A stretch of 64,000 nucleotides of DNA from Alteromonas halophila (GTDB taxonomy: Bacteria; Pseudomonadota; Gammaproteobacteria; Enterobacterales; Alteromonadaceae), in contig NZ_BMXP01000001.1 in the NCBI RefSeq assembly GCF_014651815.1, positions 710,853 through 774,852 on the forward strand, written 5' to 3'. Below, in pieces: positions 9,412 to 18,933 of this stretch (position 1 is its first letter; the number at the start of each line of letters is the position of its first letter). A model generated the notes under the pieces. It saw nothing but the letters and a program-made list of their open reading frames with translations. It was not told the DNA's origin and made no database searches. The translations under genes were made by a program, and so were the position numbers.

Positions 9412-10227
9412 TTACAGCGTCAGGTTAAAGCGCGACCAGATGGGCGCATGATCAGAGGGCTTTTCAATGCCACGCAGTTCGTAGTCGATACCTGCGTCCT
9501 CCAGCGTCTCACTGACAGTACGGGTGGCCAGAATATGGTCGATTCGCAGGCCTCGGTTATCGTCAAACCCCCGTGAACGGTAGTCAAACCAGGAATAGGT
9601 ATCATCGTTGTCAGGATGAAGCTGACGATAACTGTCGGTCAGCCCCCAGTCGTACAGGCGCTGATACCACTCGCGTTCCTCCGGCAGGAAACTGCATTTA
9701 CCGGTGCGAAGCCAGCGCTTTCGATTTGGCTCGCCAATACCGATATCGCGGTCCGCCGGTGAAATATTCATATCCCCCATGATGATCAGGTTATCGTCAG
9801 GCGAATGGTGGGTGTCCAGATACGACATCAGATCAGCGTAAAATTTCCGCTTGGCAGGAAACTTCGTCTCATGATCTTTGTTCTCTCCTTGCGGAAAATA
9901 GCCGTTCAGCAGGGTCAGATCATTACCACTGGCGTCAGTAAGGGTAAGCATGATCATGCGACGCTGGGCATCCTCATCATCGGTAGGGTAGCCATAGCTC
10001 ACCTGTTTGGGAGTATGCTTGCTCAAAAAGGCAACCCCATAGTGGGCTTTCTGACCGTGATAATAAACCTGGTAGCCCATGGCCTCTACAGCATCTACAG
10101 GGAACTGCTCATTATGGACCTTGGTCTCCTGCAGGCCGATAACATCCGGCGCATGTTTTTCTATCATCGCTTCAAGCTGGTGCAGGCGGGCGCGAATGCC
10201 ATTAATATTAAAAGAAATAACTTTCAT
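9412..10227 (-). CDS. xthA: Exodeoxyribonuclease III
   Basis: 271 residues, close to E. coli XthA (268). It is an AP endonuclease and 3'-5' exonuclease of base-excision repair. Visible motifs are [14 protein letters not shown] at the N-terminus, IGLQETKVH with the metal-binding Glu, [14 protein letters not shown], and the C-terminal IDHILAT and KPSDHAPIW with the catalytic Asp-His pair. Six bases separate its stop from the CbiM-like gene downstream, so the two are probably co-transcribed, though a functional link is not obvious. Confidence 0.95.
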   Translation of the reverse strand: MKVISFNINGIRARLHQLEAMIEKHAPDVIGLQETKVHNEQFPVDAVEAMGYQVYYHGQKAHYGVAFLSKHTPKQVSYGYPTDDEDAQRRMIMLTLTDASGNDLTLLNGYFPQGENKDHETKFPAKRKFYADLMSYLDTHHSPDDNLIIMGDMNISPADRDIGIGEPNRKRWLRTGKCSFLPEEREWYQRLYDWGLTDSYRQLHPDNDDTYSWFDYRSRGFDDNRGLRIDHILATRTVSETLEDAGIDYELRGIEKPSDHAPIWSRFNLTL

Positions 10228-10308
10228 TGAAGTACATCGTTTGCGTATTTGGGCGTAATCCTAGCAGATGTGCGGGCTAAAGGAAGATGCGAATGCGCTG
10301 GTTGTTGT

Positions 10309-10908
10309 TCAGTCAGCGACCAAACCGGGCGCAACGCTGATACGCCGCGCTGTTTCCCGAAGCCCCGCAAACAAAGCCGAGGCGCAATTGGCTGTCTGCG
10401 TCAGTTGTGTATCCGATAAAGGGTAACAGGTGCTAATCGCCTGAATAAACAGTGGCCAGTTACGGCTAACGTACTTCATTTGAGTGTAGTATGCGGCTGG
10501 TAAGTCTGGACAGGATGTCGATAGCCACCGCTCAATCATCTTACCGCCCAGTGATGAGCCCATCCACACATATGCTGCTGCCAGGGTCCGGGGCGTTGAT
10601 GGTGTGTCGGGCAATGACAGGTGAAACGCCTTTGCCTCATGAGCCGGCGCCTGGGTAAGCTGCGCCAGATCAGAATGCAATGCCGATTCTACCGCGTCGG
10701 TGTGTAACATGGTGTAATGCGCGGGGGCCAGTGTTGTCAGCCAGGGCTTAACATGGCTGTGAAAAGCCGCCAGCACCTGCAGAATATGTACATAATCCTG
10801 CTTTTCAAACCGCCGTGTCTTAAGCATTCGGTTAAACGGATAATGCGCTTCCAGCGCTTCATGGGCGTCGCGTGTCTGGGCTTTAAGATAGGAAAATAAT
10901 TCGCTCAT
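10309..10908 (-). CDS. Biliverdin-producing heme oxygenase family protein
   Basis: 199 residues, the usual length for bacterial heme oxygenases. The N-terminal LKAQTRDAHEALEAHYPFN includes the likely proximal heme ligand (His about 16), and AAYVWMGSSLGGKMIERWL matches the glycine-rich distal helix. The enzyme would open heme to biliverdin, releasing iron and CO. No bacteriophytochrome or heme-uptake gene lies beside it, so it may serve iron recovery rather than light sensing. The call rests on the two motifs; overall similarity outside them looks moderate. Confidence 0.75.
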   Translation of the reverse strand: MSELFSYLKAQTRDAHEALEAHYPFNRMLKTRRFEKQDYVHILQVLAAFHSHVKPWLTTLAPAHYTMLHTDAVESALHSDLAQLTQAPAHEAKAFHLSLPDTPSTPRTLAAAYVWMGSSLGGKMIERWLSTSCPDLPAAYYTQMKYVSRNWPLFIQAISTCYPLSDTQLTQTANCASALFAGLRETARRISVAPGLVAD

Positions 10909-11230
10909 ATGGTGGTAAATACAACCCTGGTTTGTGGTGTGACTTACGCCTGTAAAGATGGCTGGTAGCCGGTTTCCATGACAATGGTGATCAGATAAAA
11001 CTTGCAGTCTGGCAGTGAGACCTGAGCCACCCTATGAAGGTGTCTGGCGCATGTAGCCCGAACCTTGCCACCAATTATGCAAGACAGCAACCGCTAAGCC
11101 CTTTTAATAGCGGATTTTTAATGTTGTCGCCAGACCTGCGAAAAGCCAAACACGATTTGAGGACAATGCTGTTATTCACAATACCGGCTGCGTTATAATC
11201 GCACTGAGATCATCATAGCAGGAGAAAACG
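10909..11230. promoter_or_regulatory. Divergent intergenic region with a -10 box
   Basis: This 322-base gap separates the heme oxygenase gene (minus) from the DUF2750 gene (plus). A perfect TATAAT at 11194-11199 lies 32 bases before the downstream start and is a likely -10 element, although no good -35 is present. A short unsupported minus-strand reading frame ends at 10944. No RNA gene or riboswitch could be recognised. Confidence 0.4.
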
Positions 11231-11647
11231 TTGTTTCCCGACACCCTCACCGAGTCATTGCCACCTCATGTCATTGAGCAGGCGCAGAGCCTGGATGCTG
11301 AAGAAAGATACGGATTGTTTTTAACCTATGTGCGCAAGGCGAAAAAAGTCTGGTTGCTTAAGGGAGCGGAAGGGTTTGTTATGATGGCCAGCACCGACAG
11401 TGAACGGCTCCCGGTCTTTGCACACCGCGATCTGGCGAAGGCCTGGTGCGACGTCATGGCGCAAAGTAATGCGGTTGCTACAGACACGCAATACGAAATG
11501 GTAAATCTGGAGTCCTTTGTTTCTACCTGGCTACCGGGACTGGCAAAAAATCACATGTCGCTGGTGATCGGTCCTGCTGGCGCGGCCTCAGAGGATCAGG
11601 TGGTCAGTGCAGAGGAGCTGCTTGCCGACCTGACAGAGCATGACTGA
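11231..11647 (+). CDS. DUF2750-type protein
   Basis: 138 residues starting at a TTG codon at 11231, placed 6 bases after a clear AGGAG. The segment RYGLFLTYVRKAKKVWLLKG, followed by VFAHRDLAKAWCD and a C-terminal LVVSAEELL-like tail (VVSAEELLADL), fits the small DUF2750 family, whose function is unknown. The gene overlaps the SufE-like gene by 8 bases, so the two are almost certainly translated from one mRNA. No membrane segment or signal peptide is seen. Confidence 0.7.
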   Translation: MFPDTLTESLPPHVIEQAQSLDAEERYGLFLTYVRKAKKVWLLKGAEGFVMMASTDSERLPVFAHRDLAKAWCDVMAQSNAVATDTQYEMVNLESFVSTWLPGLAKNHMSLVIGPAGAASEDQVVSAEELLADLTEHD

Positions 11648-12026
11648 GTGCAACACCAGTCCGCTTGCGGCGTCGCTCAAGCGGGCACAAGGCTGGGATG
11701 AAGCGACCCGTGTCATTATGCTGGCCGGTAAGTCGCTGCCCGTGCTTGCGCCGCAACTGCGCACAGCGCATACCCGTATCGATGGCTGTGAGAGCCCGGT
11801 ATGGCTGATGTGCCAGGAAAACGGGCAGTTCAGCGCTTACTCAGACAGTAAGATCCTGCGCGGGGTGCTGGCGATTTTGCTCGAGCAGGCGAATATGCTC
11901 AGTGCACCTGAACGACAAGACTTTGATTTTGAATGTTTTCTTAAGAAATGCGGTCTCACCCGTTACTTAAGTCAGTCCCGAAACAATGGCATCCGCCATG
12001 TGATCAGGTTTCTGTCTGCGCACTAG
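11640..12026 (+). CDS. SufE/CsdE-family sulfur acceptor
   Basis: 128 residues. RIDGCESPVWL (about residues 46-56) is the SufE signature that carries the sulfur-accepting cysteine, and GVLAILLEQAN follows the family's conserved helix. SufE and CsdE take persulfide sulfur from a cysteine desulfurase (SufS or CsdA) for Fe-S or tRNA work. No desulfurase gene is in the window. The start overlaps the DUF2750 gene, and its 3' end overlaps the convergent glycosyltransferase gene by 23 bases, an unusually tight convergent arrangement. Confidence 0.85.
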   Translation: MTECNTSPLAASLKRAQGWDEATRVIMLAGKSLPVLAPQLRTAHTRIDGCESPVWLMCQENGQFSAYSDSKILRGVLAILLEQANMLSAPERQDFDFECFLKKCGLTRYLSQSRNNGIRHVIRFLSAH

Positions 12027-13254
12027 CGACCTGATTCTTGGCTTCAATCCACTGGGTCATATAGCGGTTACTGGTGAGGGTGTGGTGCCATAGCATGCCC
12101 TGCAAAAACAGCCTGCTGCGATGCGCCTGTGGCTGTGCAATGAGCCGCTTCAGCCGTGAGAACAGCTGGCTGTCGGCATCATCTTTGCGGTAGGCCGCCA
12201 GACAGTCTGCGCTTTTATCAACGGCGTTATACCAGTCATGTTGCTGGTTATACAGGCGCGCCGCCTGCTCGGTAAATTCTGCATGAGTTTCGGCAATGGC
12301 GCCGGGCCAGCGGGTACTGTCACCCAGACCTTCTGCGCCAATTGCTGAGGTAACACTGGGCGTGTGGGTCGCCATAGCCAGCAACAGCTTACCTTTTACG
12401 CCGGCGCCGAAACGCAGGGGCGCCAGCAATACCCTCGCGCTGGCAAGCACTGAGGCAGCATCGTCTACCCAGCCTTCAACAATAAACCCCTGCTCAGGCG
12501 CGTGCAGTTGTGTCGCCTTTTTTGGGGGATACGCGCCACAAATTCGTAACTTTGCATCAGGTACCTGGCGGCGAAGCGCAGGCCAGATATGCTGTTTCAG
12601 CTGTACCACTGCATCCCAGTTGGGGGCATGGCGAAAATTACCTATACAGACAAAGTCGCGTCGCTGTGCCCAGTCAGCAGCGGCACTGCACCCGGCGGGG
12701 AGTGGCAGGGGATGCGTGCAGATCTGTTCAGGGGGTACTGCGTAGGTTTGAGTCAGGCGTTTTTCTTCGGCGTCTGACACCACAAGGGTCAGATCGCTGC
12801 GAAGAATGGCGGCCAGTTCACGGTGTAGTAGTGGCGTATTATGATCAGCCTGACAGGCAGGTTTACCGGCTTTAACCGCTTCATAACGGGCCTGACGGAC
12901 ACTGTGCAGGTCTTCGGTATTTAACACCCGAACTGCATTCGGGCAGGTTTCCCGCACTCGCCAGGAGAATTGCTCTTCACTCATGTACCGATCAAATACC
13001 ACGATGTCAGGCTGGCAGTGCGCAAGCTGTTGGTTGAACGAAGAACAGTTAAGTGCAATTTCCTCAGTATGAATGTCACGCGCCGCAAGATCGGCTTTGT
13101 GTACCGAGTCGCTGGCGGCCGTCATAAAGGTTACCTGACAGCCATTTTGCTTCAACAGCGTCAGCAGGGCCAGCATATTCTGACCGGCGGCCGAAGAGTC
13201 AGGCTCAGGCCATACATAGCCAATTACCACGACAGAGATTGTTTGCGTCGTCAT
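12004..13254 (-). CDS. Glycosyltransferase (GT4-like, GT-B fold)
   Basis: 416 residues from the ATG at 13254; an in-frame ATG at 13272 would add six residues. The N-terminal VVVIGYVWPEPDSSAAGQNML looks like the first Rossmann motif of a GT-B enzyme, FVCIGNFRHAPNWDAV opens the donor domain, and VLLAPLRFGAGVKGKLLLAMA is the donor-binding segment typical of group 1 glycosyltransferases. The acceptor and donor sugar are unknown. It stands alone and not in a polysaccharide cluster; the PanE-like gene is divergent and the SufE gene overlaps its 3' end. Confidence 0.82.
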   Translation of the reverse strand: MTTQTISVVVIGYVWPEPDSSAAGQNMLALLTLLKQNGCQVTFMTAASDSVHKADLAARDIHTEEIALNCSSFNQQLAHCQPDIVVFDRYMSEEQFSWRVRETCPNAVRVLNTEDLHSVRQARYEAVKAGKPACQADHNTPLLHRELAAILRSDLTLVVSDAEEKRLTQTYAVPPEQICTHPLPLPAGCSAAADWAQRRDFVCIGNFRHAPNWDAVVQLKQHIWPALRRQVPDAKLRICGAYPPKKATQLHAPEQGFIVEGWVDDAASVLASARVLLAPLRFGAGVKGKLLLAMATHTPSVTSAIGAEGLGDSTRWPGAIAETHAEFTEQAARLYNQQHDWYNAVDKSADCLAAYRKDDADSQLFSRLKRLIAQPQAHRSRLFLQGMLWHHTLTSNRYMTQWIEAKNQVASAQTET

Positions 13255-13324
13255 TATGTGTCTAAGATACAAAAATCATTTAACGCCGAAGTGTACCATA
13301 ACAGGCCAGAGGGAGAATTTAATC

Positions 13325-14338
13325 GTGCATCATCTGATATTCGGAAGTGGCCTGATTGGAAGCTATATCGGCAGTGTGCTCCGGTTAAATGGCAGTCAGG
13401 TAACGCTGGCAGCGCGTGGGCGCTGGCAGCAACGGTTATCACAGTCACTGACACTGACTGACTATCAGAACAAACGTGAGCATATTTCTGCGCCCAGTTT
13501 GTTGCAGGAAGGGGAGCGTATCACGCCGGATTACCTGTGGTTGACGGTTAAGTGCACTGCTGTCGAAGAGGCAAGTGAGGACATTGCACCGCTAGTCGGT
13601 GACAATACAGTGATTATCTGTTGCCAGAACGGTATTGGCAGTCATGCCCCGGTTGAGGCGCGTTTTCCTGATAACCAGGTTCTGCGCGCTATGGTTCCGT
13701 TTAATGTAGTCTGGATGGAGCCCAGTCGGCTGCATCGCGGCTCGGAAGGGACCCTGGTCATAGAGCGCCAGCAAGACATCAGTGATGCCCTTATCAATAT
13801 GCTCGATCACCCTATGCTGCCGGTTACCTCTAATCAGGACATCGAAGGCGTTCAATGGGCTAAGCTGCAGCTTAATTTAGGAAATGGCGTAAATGCGCTG
13901 GCCGGCACACCGGTTAAGCAGATGCTTAGACAGCGTGCATATCGGCGGATCATCGCTGATTTAATGGATGAGTTGCTGGCAGTATGTCGTGCGGCAGCCC
14001 GGCCGATACCAAAGGTGGCACGTCTGCCGGGCCCCTGGCTGCCCGCTGTATTACGCCTGCCGGACTGGCTGTTTACCCGCGTCGCGTCGCAGATGCTGGC
14101 TATTGATCCTGAGGTGAAAACCTCGATGTGGTGGGACCTGCAGGAAAACAACTCAACCGAAAAAGCCTTTCTATATGGTGCGGTGGTGGATGAGGGGCAG
14201 CGTGTGGGCGTACGCTGTCCGAAAAACCGTGCCATGCTGGCATTGCTTGAAGAGGCCGAGAAGGCGTGCGCGGAGAAGGGTGATTACCAGAGCCAGGATG
14301 CCACAACACTTGAGAAAAAACTTCACCAGTGTAAATAA
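13325..14338 (+). CDS. 2-dehydropantoate 2-reductase (PanE/ApbA) family protein
   Basis: 337 residues from a GTG at 13325, which has GAGGGAG upstream; longer in-frame starts lack family similarity. The NAD(P)-binding LIFGSGLIGSYIGSVL begins almost at the N-terminus. CCQNGIGS and WAKLQLNLGNGVNALAG (catalytic Lys region) are the expected internal motifs, and WWDLQENNSTEKAFLYGAVV corresponds to the conserved C-terminal Ser/Asn substrate segment. PanE makes pantoate for coenzyme A, but the family includes other reductases, and the protein is longer than E. coli PanE (303), so the exact substrate is open. Confidence 0.82.
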   Translation: MHHLIFGSGLIGSYIGSVLRLNGSQVTLAARGRWQQRLSQSLTLTDYQNKREHISAPSLLQEGERITPDYLWLTVKCTAVEEASEDIAPLVGDNTVIICCQNGIGSHAPVEARFPDNQVLRAMVPFNVVWMEPSRLHRGSEGTLVIERQQDISDALINMLDHPMLPVTSNQDIEGVQWAKLQLNLGNGVNALAGTPVKQMLRQRAYRRIIADLMDELLAVCRAAARPIPKVARLPGPWLPAVLRLPDWLFTRVASQMLAIDPEVKTSMWWDLQENNSTEKAFLYGAVVDEGQRVGVRCPKNRAMLALLEEAEKACAEKGDYQSQDATTLEKKLHQCK

Positions 14339-14664
14339 GGCCATAGCGGCGAAAAACACATAGCTTGTTACAGATAAATCCGGTCGTTATGCATAATTTA
14401 TAATCGATTAGTCCGGCAGTGGCTGGGATTTCCGTGCATCAGGTGAGAAAATATTGCTGCTTTGCTGAGTATGGCCTATACGTTATTAGAGGCTGGAATA
14501 TCAGGTTGACAATACTCAGGTAGAAAGGTGGTCGGCGGTGTTTCTCTGGAACAAGGTCGTATAATGTAAAGCTCTGGTGCACCGGATTGTCGTTTTGCGG
14601 CCCAGAGACAACAGCCACCTAAGAGGTAGGGAGCGGTAATATTTCACAGGAGCTATCCGCAAAT
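14339..14664. promoter_or_regulatory. Intergenic region upstream of the HDOD gene
   Basis: A 326-base gap with no supported gene. TATAAT at 14560-14565 is a candidate -10 box for the HDOD gene; its -35 is weak. A second AT-rich stretch near 14385-14405 could also hold a promoter. An AGGAG lies at 14648-14652 before the HDOD start. Confidence 0.3.
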
Positions 14665-15510
14665 ATGAATATTGATGAGACCGCAGCGCAGGCCAAAGCG
14701 CTTTTTGTGTTACCGGATTCGGTACTCAGAATGAAAGCCTGCATGGATGATGCGGCCGCAAGTATCGATGATATTGCCGAAGTCATTGCTTTTGATCCTT
14801 CGCTTGCCAGCCAAATTCTGAAAGTTGCCAATTCTGCGCTGTATCGGTTTCCCGGCAAAGTGGATACCATCAGTAAGGCGTTACAGATTATCGGCACCCG
14901 ATCGGCCTATGATCTGGCTCTGGCGTATGGTGTCAGTCATGCATTTGGCGATGTTGAAGGTAAGATCATTGACCTGGATAAATTCTGGGAGCAAAGCGTC
15001 TCCTGCGGGTTACTTGCAAAATACTTTGCCGATGAAAATAAACTCAAAGAGCCTGAACGGCTGTTTGTGGCTGGCCTGTTGCATAACATTGGTGAGTTGG
15101 TGGTGGTCTCGCTGATGCCGGAAAAAGCTACGCGTTGTCAGGCGTTTAATGAGCGTGTCAGTCCAGCTGATTTACAACTGGCCACGCTTGGATTTACCTA
15201 TACAGCATTGTCGGCAGTGCTTATTCGGCAGTGGGGGATACCTGCAACCATTTACGCGCCGATTGAAAAAATTCATGAGGATGCCGCACCGGCAGAAGAA
15301 ATTGAATCGCAAATTCTGCAATTAAGCTATGTGCTGGCGCTGGATAATGTTAATCCGGAAATCTATCCCAGTTACAATAATTTAAAGGTCCATCAGCACG
15401 AAGTGTTGTCACTGAAACACGAAGATCTGGAAGACGCACTGGATATCACCAACCTGCAATGTATCTCGGTGATTTCTCTGTTTAACCCCAGCGCGTTTAT
15501 GCTCTATTAG
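14665..15510 (+). CDS. HDOD-domain signalling protein
   Basis: 281 residues, a stand-alone HDOD domain. DDIAEVIAFDPSLASQILKVANSALY (here in parts: IAFDPSLASQILK and ANSALYRFP) is the N-terminal motif, ISKALQIIGTRSAYDLALA follows, and LFVAGLLHNIGELVV is the degenerate HD site. HDOD proteins lack the full metal site of HD-GYP enzymes and act as regulators in signalling, motility or stress. No GGDEF, EAL or kinase domain is fused, and neighbours give no hint about its partner. Confidence 0.9.
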   Translation: MNIDETAAQAKALFVLPDSVLRMKACMDDAAASIDDIAEVIAFDPSLASQILKVANSALYRFPGKVDTISKALQIIGTRSAYDLALAYGVSHAFGDVEGKIIDLDKFWEQSVSCGLLAKYFADENKLKEPERLFVAGLLHNIGELVVVSLMPEKATRCQAFNERVSPADLQLATLGFTYTALSAVLIRQWGIPATIYAPIEKIHEDAAPAEEIESQILQLSYVLALDNVNPEIYPSYNNLKVHQHEVLSLKHEDLEDALDITNLQCISVISLFNPSAFMLY

Positions 15511-15578
15511 TCGGCCTCGGACAGTCTGTGACGGGCATGACAGTTGTTGTCATCAGGCCCGTACAGCGGTCGCGGCCA

Positions 15579-16394
15579 TCAGTCGAATATGGCCACGGTC
15601 TGGCGACTTATTGCAATGATCTCGTTATCTTTATCCCATATCGTTGCTTCGGTATGACCGTAGCCGTCGCCGGCCTGACGGGTATGTGCCTGATATGCAA
15701 ACCAGTCGTCCGCGGCTACCGGCTTGTGCGGGTGAATAAACTCCAGATTCCAGCTGACAGTGCTGGCAGGCGCAGGCAGCTTCATCATCTGTAACAACGT
15801 AGGCGGCCAGGCATCGATCATCGTAATGATGTGCGCATCTGTAATCTCTGCAGGTGGCTTCTTAAAGCGCATGAAGCCATGATAATGACTGGTCTTTTTT
15901 CGAGTGAACGGCAACCCGCCACTGTCTAATGCTAGGTCAAAGTGGCGAAGAAACTTGGGCGTCACTTTGGGAATTTGCGGAATGAAATTCCCTTTTTTGG
16001 GGGCCTGCATCTGATGCTGTTCGTTGTTGTCAACGGCTATGCCGGATGTGCGGGCAATGCCAAAACAGGCCTGGCAGACAACGCAGACATTGTCGTTCTG
16101 AATAGCTTCGGCGGTATACTGCGACACGTTACGCCCTTCTCGTAGCCGCGTTACCCGAATAGTAAAAGGGGTGTCCAACGCCAGTGGTCCGACAAAGTTA
16201 GTTGTAAAAGAGCGTAATACGCGTTCTTTGCTAACGTGTTGACGGATTGACGCGTATAGCATGCCTGCTGAAATACCGCCAAACGCAGTACGCCCCTGTG
16301 CCCAGTCTTTGGTAATCACAGCCTGAGTATATTGCCAGCTGTTATCGCTTAACGGCTCAAGCTCAGGGATAGTCAGAAGTTCGTCGACAGTCAT
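15579..16394 (-). CDS. TesB-like acyl-CoA thioesterase family protein
   Basis: 271 residues with two hotdog modules. RTAFGGISAGMLYASI near residue 35 and SFTTNFVGPLALDTPF near 62 form the first; the second holds IITMIDAWPPTLLQMM and VSWNLEFIHPHKP, followed by YGHTEATIWDKDNEIIAISRQTVAIFD. This arrangement is that of the thioesterase superfamily PF13622, which hydrolyses acyl-CoA. Chain-length preference cannot be judged. The gene stands alone between an HDOD gene and a divergent MFS transporter. Confidence 0.85.
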   Translation of the reverse strand: MTVDELLTIPELEPLSDNSWQYTQAVITKDWAQGRTAFGGISAGMLYASIRQHVSKERVLRSFTTNFVGPLALDTPFTIRVTRLREGRNVSQYTAEAIQNDNVCVVCQACFGIARTSGIAVDNNEQHQMQAPKKGNFIPQIPKVTPKFLRHFDLALDSGGLPFTRKKTSHYHGFMRFKKPPAEITDAHIITMIDAWPPTLLQMMKLPAPASTVSWNLEFIHPHKPVAADDWFAYQAHTRQAGDGYGHTEATIWDKDNEIIAISRQTVAIFD

Positions 16395-16559
16395 AATGTG
16401 GTCCGATGAGTTGCTCTGATCATATGCTAACGCACCCAGACAGAAACGCCAATCGCAATACCCACATTCATGCTTATATTAACAAATAAATAACATTGAC
16501 TTGTGGTGCATCGATAACACTGCCTAGACTGAAACAAGACAAGTCAGGTGGATCATTTT

Positions 16560-17882
16560 ATGAAGGCAACGGCCACGCTCGATGAGCAGCAGCAGGCAAC
16601 ACGTCAGCGCTATTACCGTAATTACGTGTTATTTATTCTCACTCTGGTCTATGCCTTTAATTTTATCGACCGGCAAATCATCGGGATCCTGTCCCCGTTC
16701 ATCAAAGCCGATCTGGGTCTGGATGACGCGCAACTGGGTTGGCTAAAGGGCATTTATTTTGCGCTGTTGTACACGCTGGTGGGGATCCCCATCGCCTGGC
16801 TGGCAGACCGCTATAACCGCATCAATATTATTGGTATTTCGCTGACCATGTGGAGTGCCTTCACTGCGGCTTCCGGGCTGGCGGCCAATTACCTGCAACT
16901 TGCACTGGCGCGCATCGGTGTGGGCATCGGTGAGGCCGGTGGCAGTCCACCGGCGCACAGCATTATTTCCGATTTGTTTCCCAAAGAGTCACGGGCCGGT
17001 GCGCTTGCTATCTACTCGCTAGGCATTCCGTTTGGGATCATGCTTGCCTTTTTCGCATCAGCGTTTTTCCTTAAGGGTGGGGCAGCAGACTGGCGACTGG
17101 TGATGATCAGTGTGGGGCTGCCAGGCATTGTTCTGGCACTTATTCTAAAACTTACCGTGAAAGAACCGGCGCGCGGTAAGCACTCGCGTCCGGATACTGC
17201 AAATCAGCCTTCTGTGTGGCAGTCAGTAAAAGTGCTGTTACGTATACCTACCTGGTGGGGCATGGCCATGGGAATTTCATTTGGTTCGTTCGGCAACTAT
17301 GCCATTTCGACCTGGATCATTGATTATTATGTTCGGGCTTTTGAAGGCCTGGATATAACCCAGCTACTTATTGCCTTTGGCATTATTAACGGTACGGCCT
17401 ATGCGGCAGGCGTCTGGTTGGGAGGCGTTATTGCGGATAAGTGGGGGGCAGTCACACGCAGAGCCTATGCACTGCTACCCGCTTATGCACTGGTTATCGG
17501 CGTGCCGGCGTTCTATTTCTCATTGCAGGTGAACGATCTGTGGTTATCCGTCGGTCTGCTTACCCTGTTGCTGTTCACCAGCGGAATGTACCTGGGACCC
17601 TGTTTTGCGATGGCGCAAACGCTGGCACCAATAAACGTGCGGGCGATGTCTACTGCACTGTTCTTCTTTGTGTTAAACATCATTGCGCTTGGCGGAGGCC
17701 CAACCATCACTGGCATTATCAGCCAGGCGCTGATTCCGGCGCACGGAGAGACAGAAGCGTTGCGACTGGCGTTGTCCTACCTGCTGGTACCCTATATTGG
17801 TGCGATTCTGGTATTTTTCTGGACCAGCAGAAAAATTAATCATGACTGGGATCAGGCGGCAAAACGTGAAGCAGAGGCATAA
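16560..17882 (+). CDS. MFS transporter, spinster-like
   Basis: About 440 residues and 12 predicted membrane helices. The ATG at 16560 follows AGGTGG; a GTG at 16548 is an alternative. NFIDRQIIGILSPFIKADLGL in helix 1 (in parts NFIDRQIIG and KADLGL), WLADRYNRINIIGISL between helices 2 and 3, and RIGVGIGEAGGSPPAHSIISD in helix 4-5 are typical of the spinster/YajR-like branch of MFS. Members move sphingolipids, lipids or aromatic compounds, but the substrate here cannot be assigned. It is a single-gene unit divergent from the thioesterase gene. Confidence 0.88.
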   Translation: MKATATLDEQQQATRQRYYRNYVLFILTLVYAFNFIDRQIIGILSPFIKADLGLDDAQLGWLKGIYFALLYTLVGIPIAWLADRYNRINIIGISLTMWSAFTAASGLAANYLQLALARIGVGIGEAGGSPPAHSIISDLFPKESRAGALAIYSLGIPFGIMLAFFASAFFLKGGAADWRLVMISVGLPGIVLALILKLTVKEPARGKHSRPDTANQPSVWQSVKVLLRIPTWWGMAMGISFGSFGNYAISTWIIDYYVRAFEGLDITQLLIAFGIINGTAYAAGVWLGGVIADKWGAVTRRAYALLPAYALVIGVPAFYFSLQVNDLWLSVGLLTLLLFTSGMYLGPCFAMAQTLAPINVRAMSTALFFFVLNIIALGGGPTITGIISQALIPAHGETEALRLALSYLLVPYIGAILVFFWTSRKINHDWDQAAKREAEA

Positions 17883-18109
17883 GCTGCAATAATCGTTGTT
17901 GCGCCCAACGTTCTGTCTGACACAACAGCCTATTCAACCTGGCGTTGATGGTGCGCAAAATGCGGGATTAACCATTTCATCGCTACGCGATATACTATCA
18001 GGGAATAACCGGCTGGCGGCGACGCTGCGTAGGTGCCACTGAGCGCAACATAGCGCTGCACCCGGTACGCAGACGGAACCTCTTTCCCCATATTGATTAA
18101 GGAGTACAT

Positions 18110-18925
18110 GTGGCATTGTCAGGTACGACTCCCTGCTTTCATTTTGCGCACGCCAATGGCTTTCCGGCCAGCAGCTACAATACACTGTTTTCCTACCTGC
18201 CAGCGGATTGGACGCGGCTGAATGTTGAGCAGTTCGGTCATGCGCCGCGCTGGCCCGTTAATAAAAACTGGCAAAATCAGGTTGCAGAACTTATTGAGCA
18301 TGTGAAGCGTGAACGTCCTCAGGGAGGGGTGTATGCGGTTGGGCATTCATTTGGCGCGGTTATCTCTTATATGGCTGTATGTGAGGCCCCCGAGTTGTTT
18401 AATGGTCTGATCATGTTTGATCCGCCGTTGGTTACCGGCCCGTTGAGACACATGATCAGGCTGGCCAAAAAAACGCCACTTATTGATAGGCTGACCCCGG
18501 CAGGCTTATCAAAGAACCGTTGTACCCAATGGCCGGAAGAGACCAGCCTGACAGACTATTTCTCAAAAAAAGGCCTTTTTCGGCATATGGACAGACGGTG
18601 TGTTAATGATTACGTTAATGCGGTGGCTGTAAAAGAGAAGCACGGCTGGACATTAGGATTTGACGCTAAAGTCGAGACCGCTATATTCCGCCATGTCCCG
18701 CACAATCTGCATCGTTATGCGGGGCGCCTTACACGCCCTGCGGTGCTGGTTACCGGCGAGCAGACAACGGTTTGCACGCCCACCATGCGCAACCGCTTCA
18801 TTCGGGATAATCATCTCAATCATCAAACGCTGCCAGGCGGGCATATGTTTCCGCTGGAGCACCCGCGTAAAACCGCCAGTTTCATTGAGGAGCAGCTACT
18901 GCACTGGCAGCGACACCAGGACTGA
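18110..18925 (+). CDS. Alpha/beta-hydrolase
   Basis: 271 residues from a GTG at 18110 that sits 5 bases after AAGGAG; the ATG at 18108 is out of frame. FHFAHANGFPASSY contains the oxyanion-hole HxNG motif, AVGHSFGAVISY is the nucleophile elbow (GHSFG, Ser about 81), and GGHMFPLEHP holds the catalytic His. The catalytic acid probably lies near VLVTGEQTTVCTP. Esterase, thioesterase or lipase activity is possible; no substrate is suggested by neighbours. It converges on glgC with only 8 bases between them. Confidence 0.88.
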   Translation: MALSGTTPCFHFAHANGFPASSYNTLFSYLPADWTRLNVEQFGHAPRWPVNKNWQNQVAELIEHVKRERPQGGVYAVGHSFGAVISYMAVCEAPELFNGLIMFDPPLVTGPLRHMIRLAKKTPLIDRLTPAGLSKNRCTQWPEETSLTDYFSKKGLFRHMDRRCVNDYVNAVAVKEKHGWTLGFDAKVETAIFRHVPHNLHRYAGRLTRPAVLVTGEQTTVCTPTMRNRFIRDNHLNHQTLPGGHMFPLEHPRKTASFIEEQLLHWQRHQD

Positions 18926-18933
18926 GCGGGCGG

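Noticed and set aside
10944..11090. 48-codon minus-strand frame ending METGYQPSLQA in the heme oxygenase upstream gap
   Set aside because: It starts only at a TTG right after a stop, has no ribosome site and matches no family I know. It may be a gene fragment, but evidence is too thin.
10909..11230. Possible cobalamin or other riboswitch upstream of the heme oxygenase or DUF2750 gene
   Set aside because: The GC-rich segments do not contain the conserved core of any riboswitch class I could recall.
12296..12875. Overlapping plus-strand frames of 120-150 codons
   Set aside because: They are antisense to the glycosyltransferase gene, whose GT-B motifs are intact.
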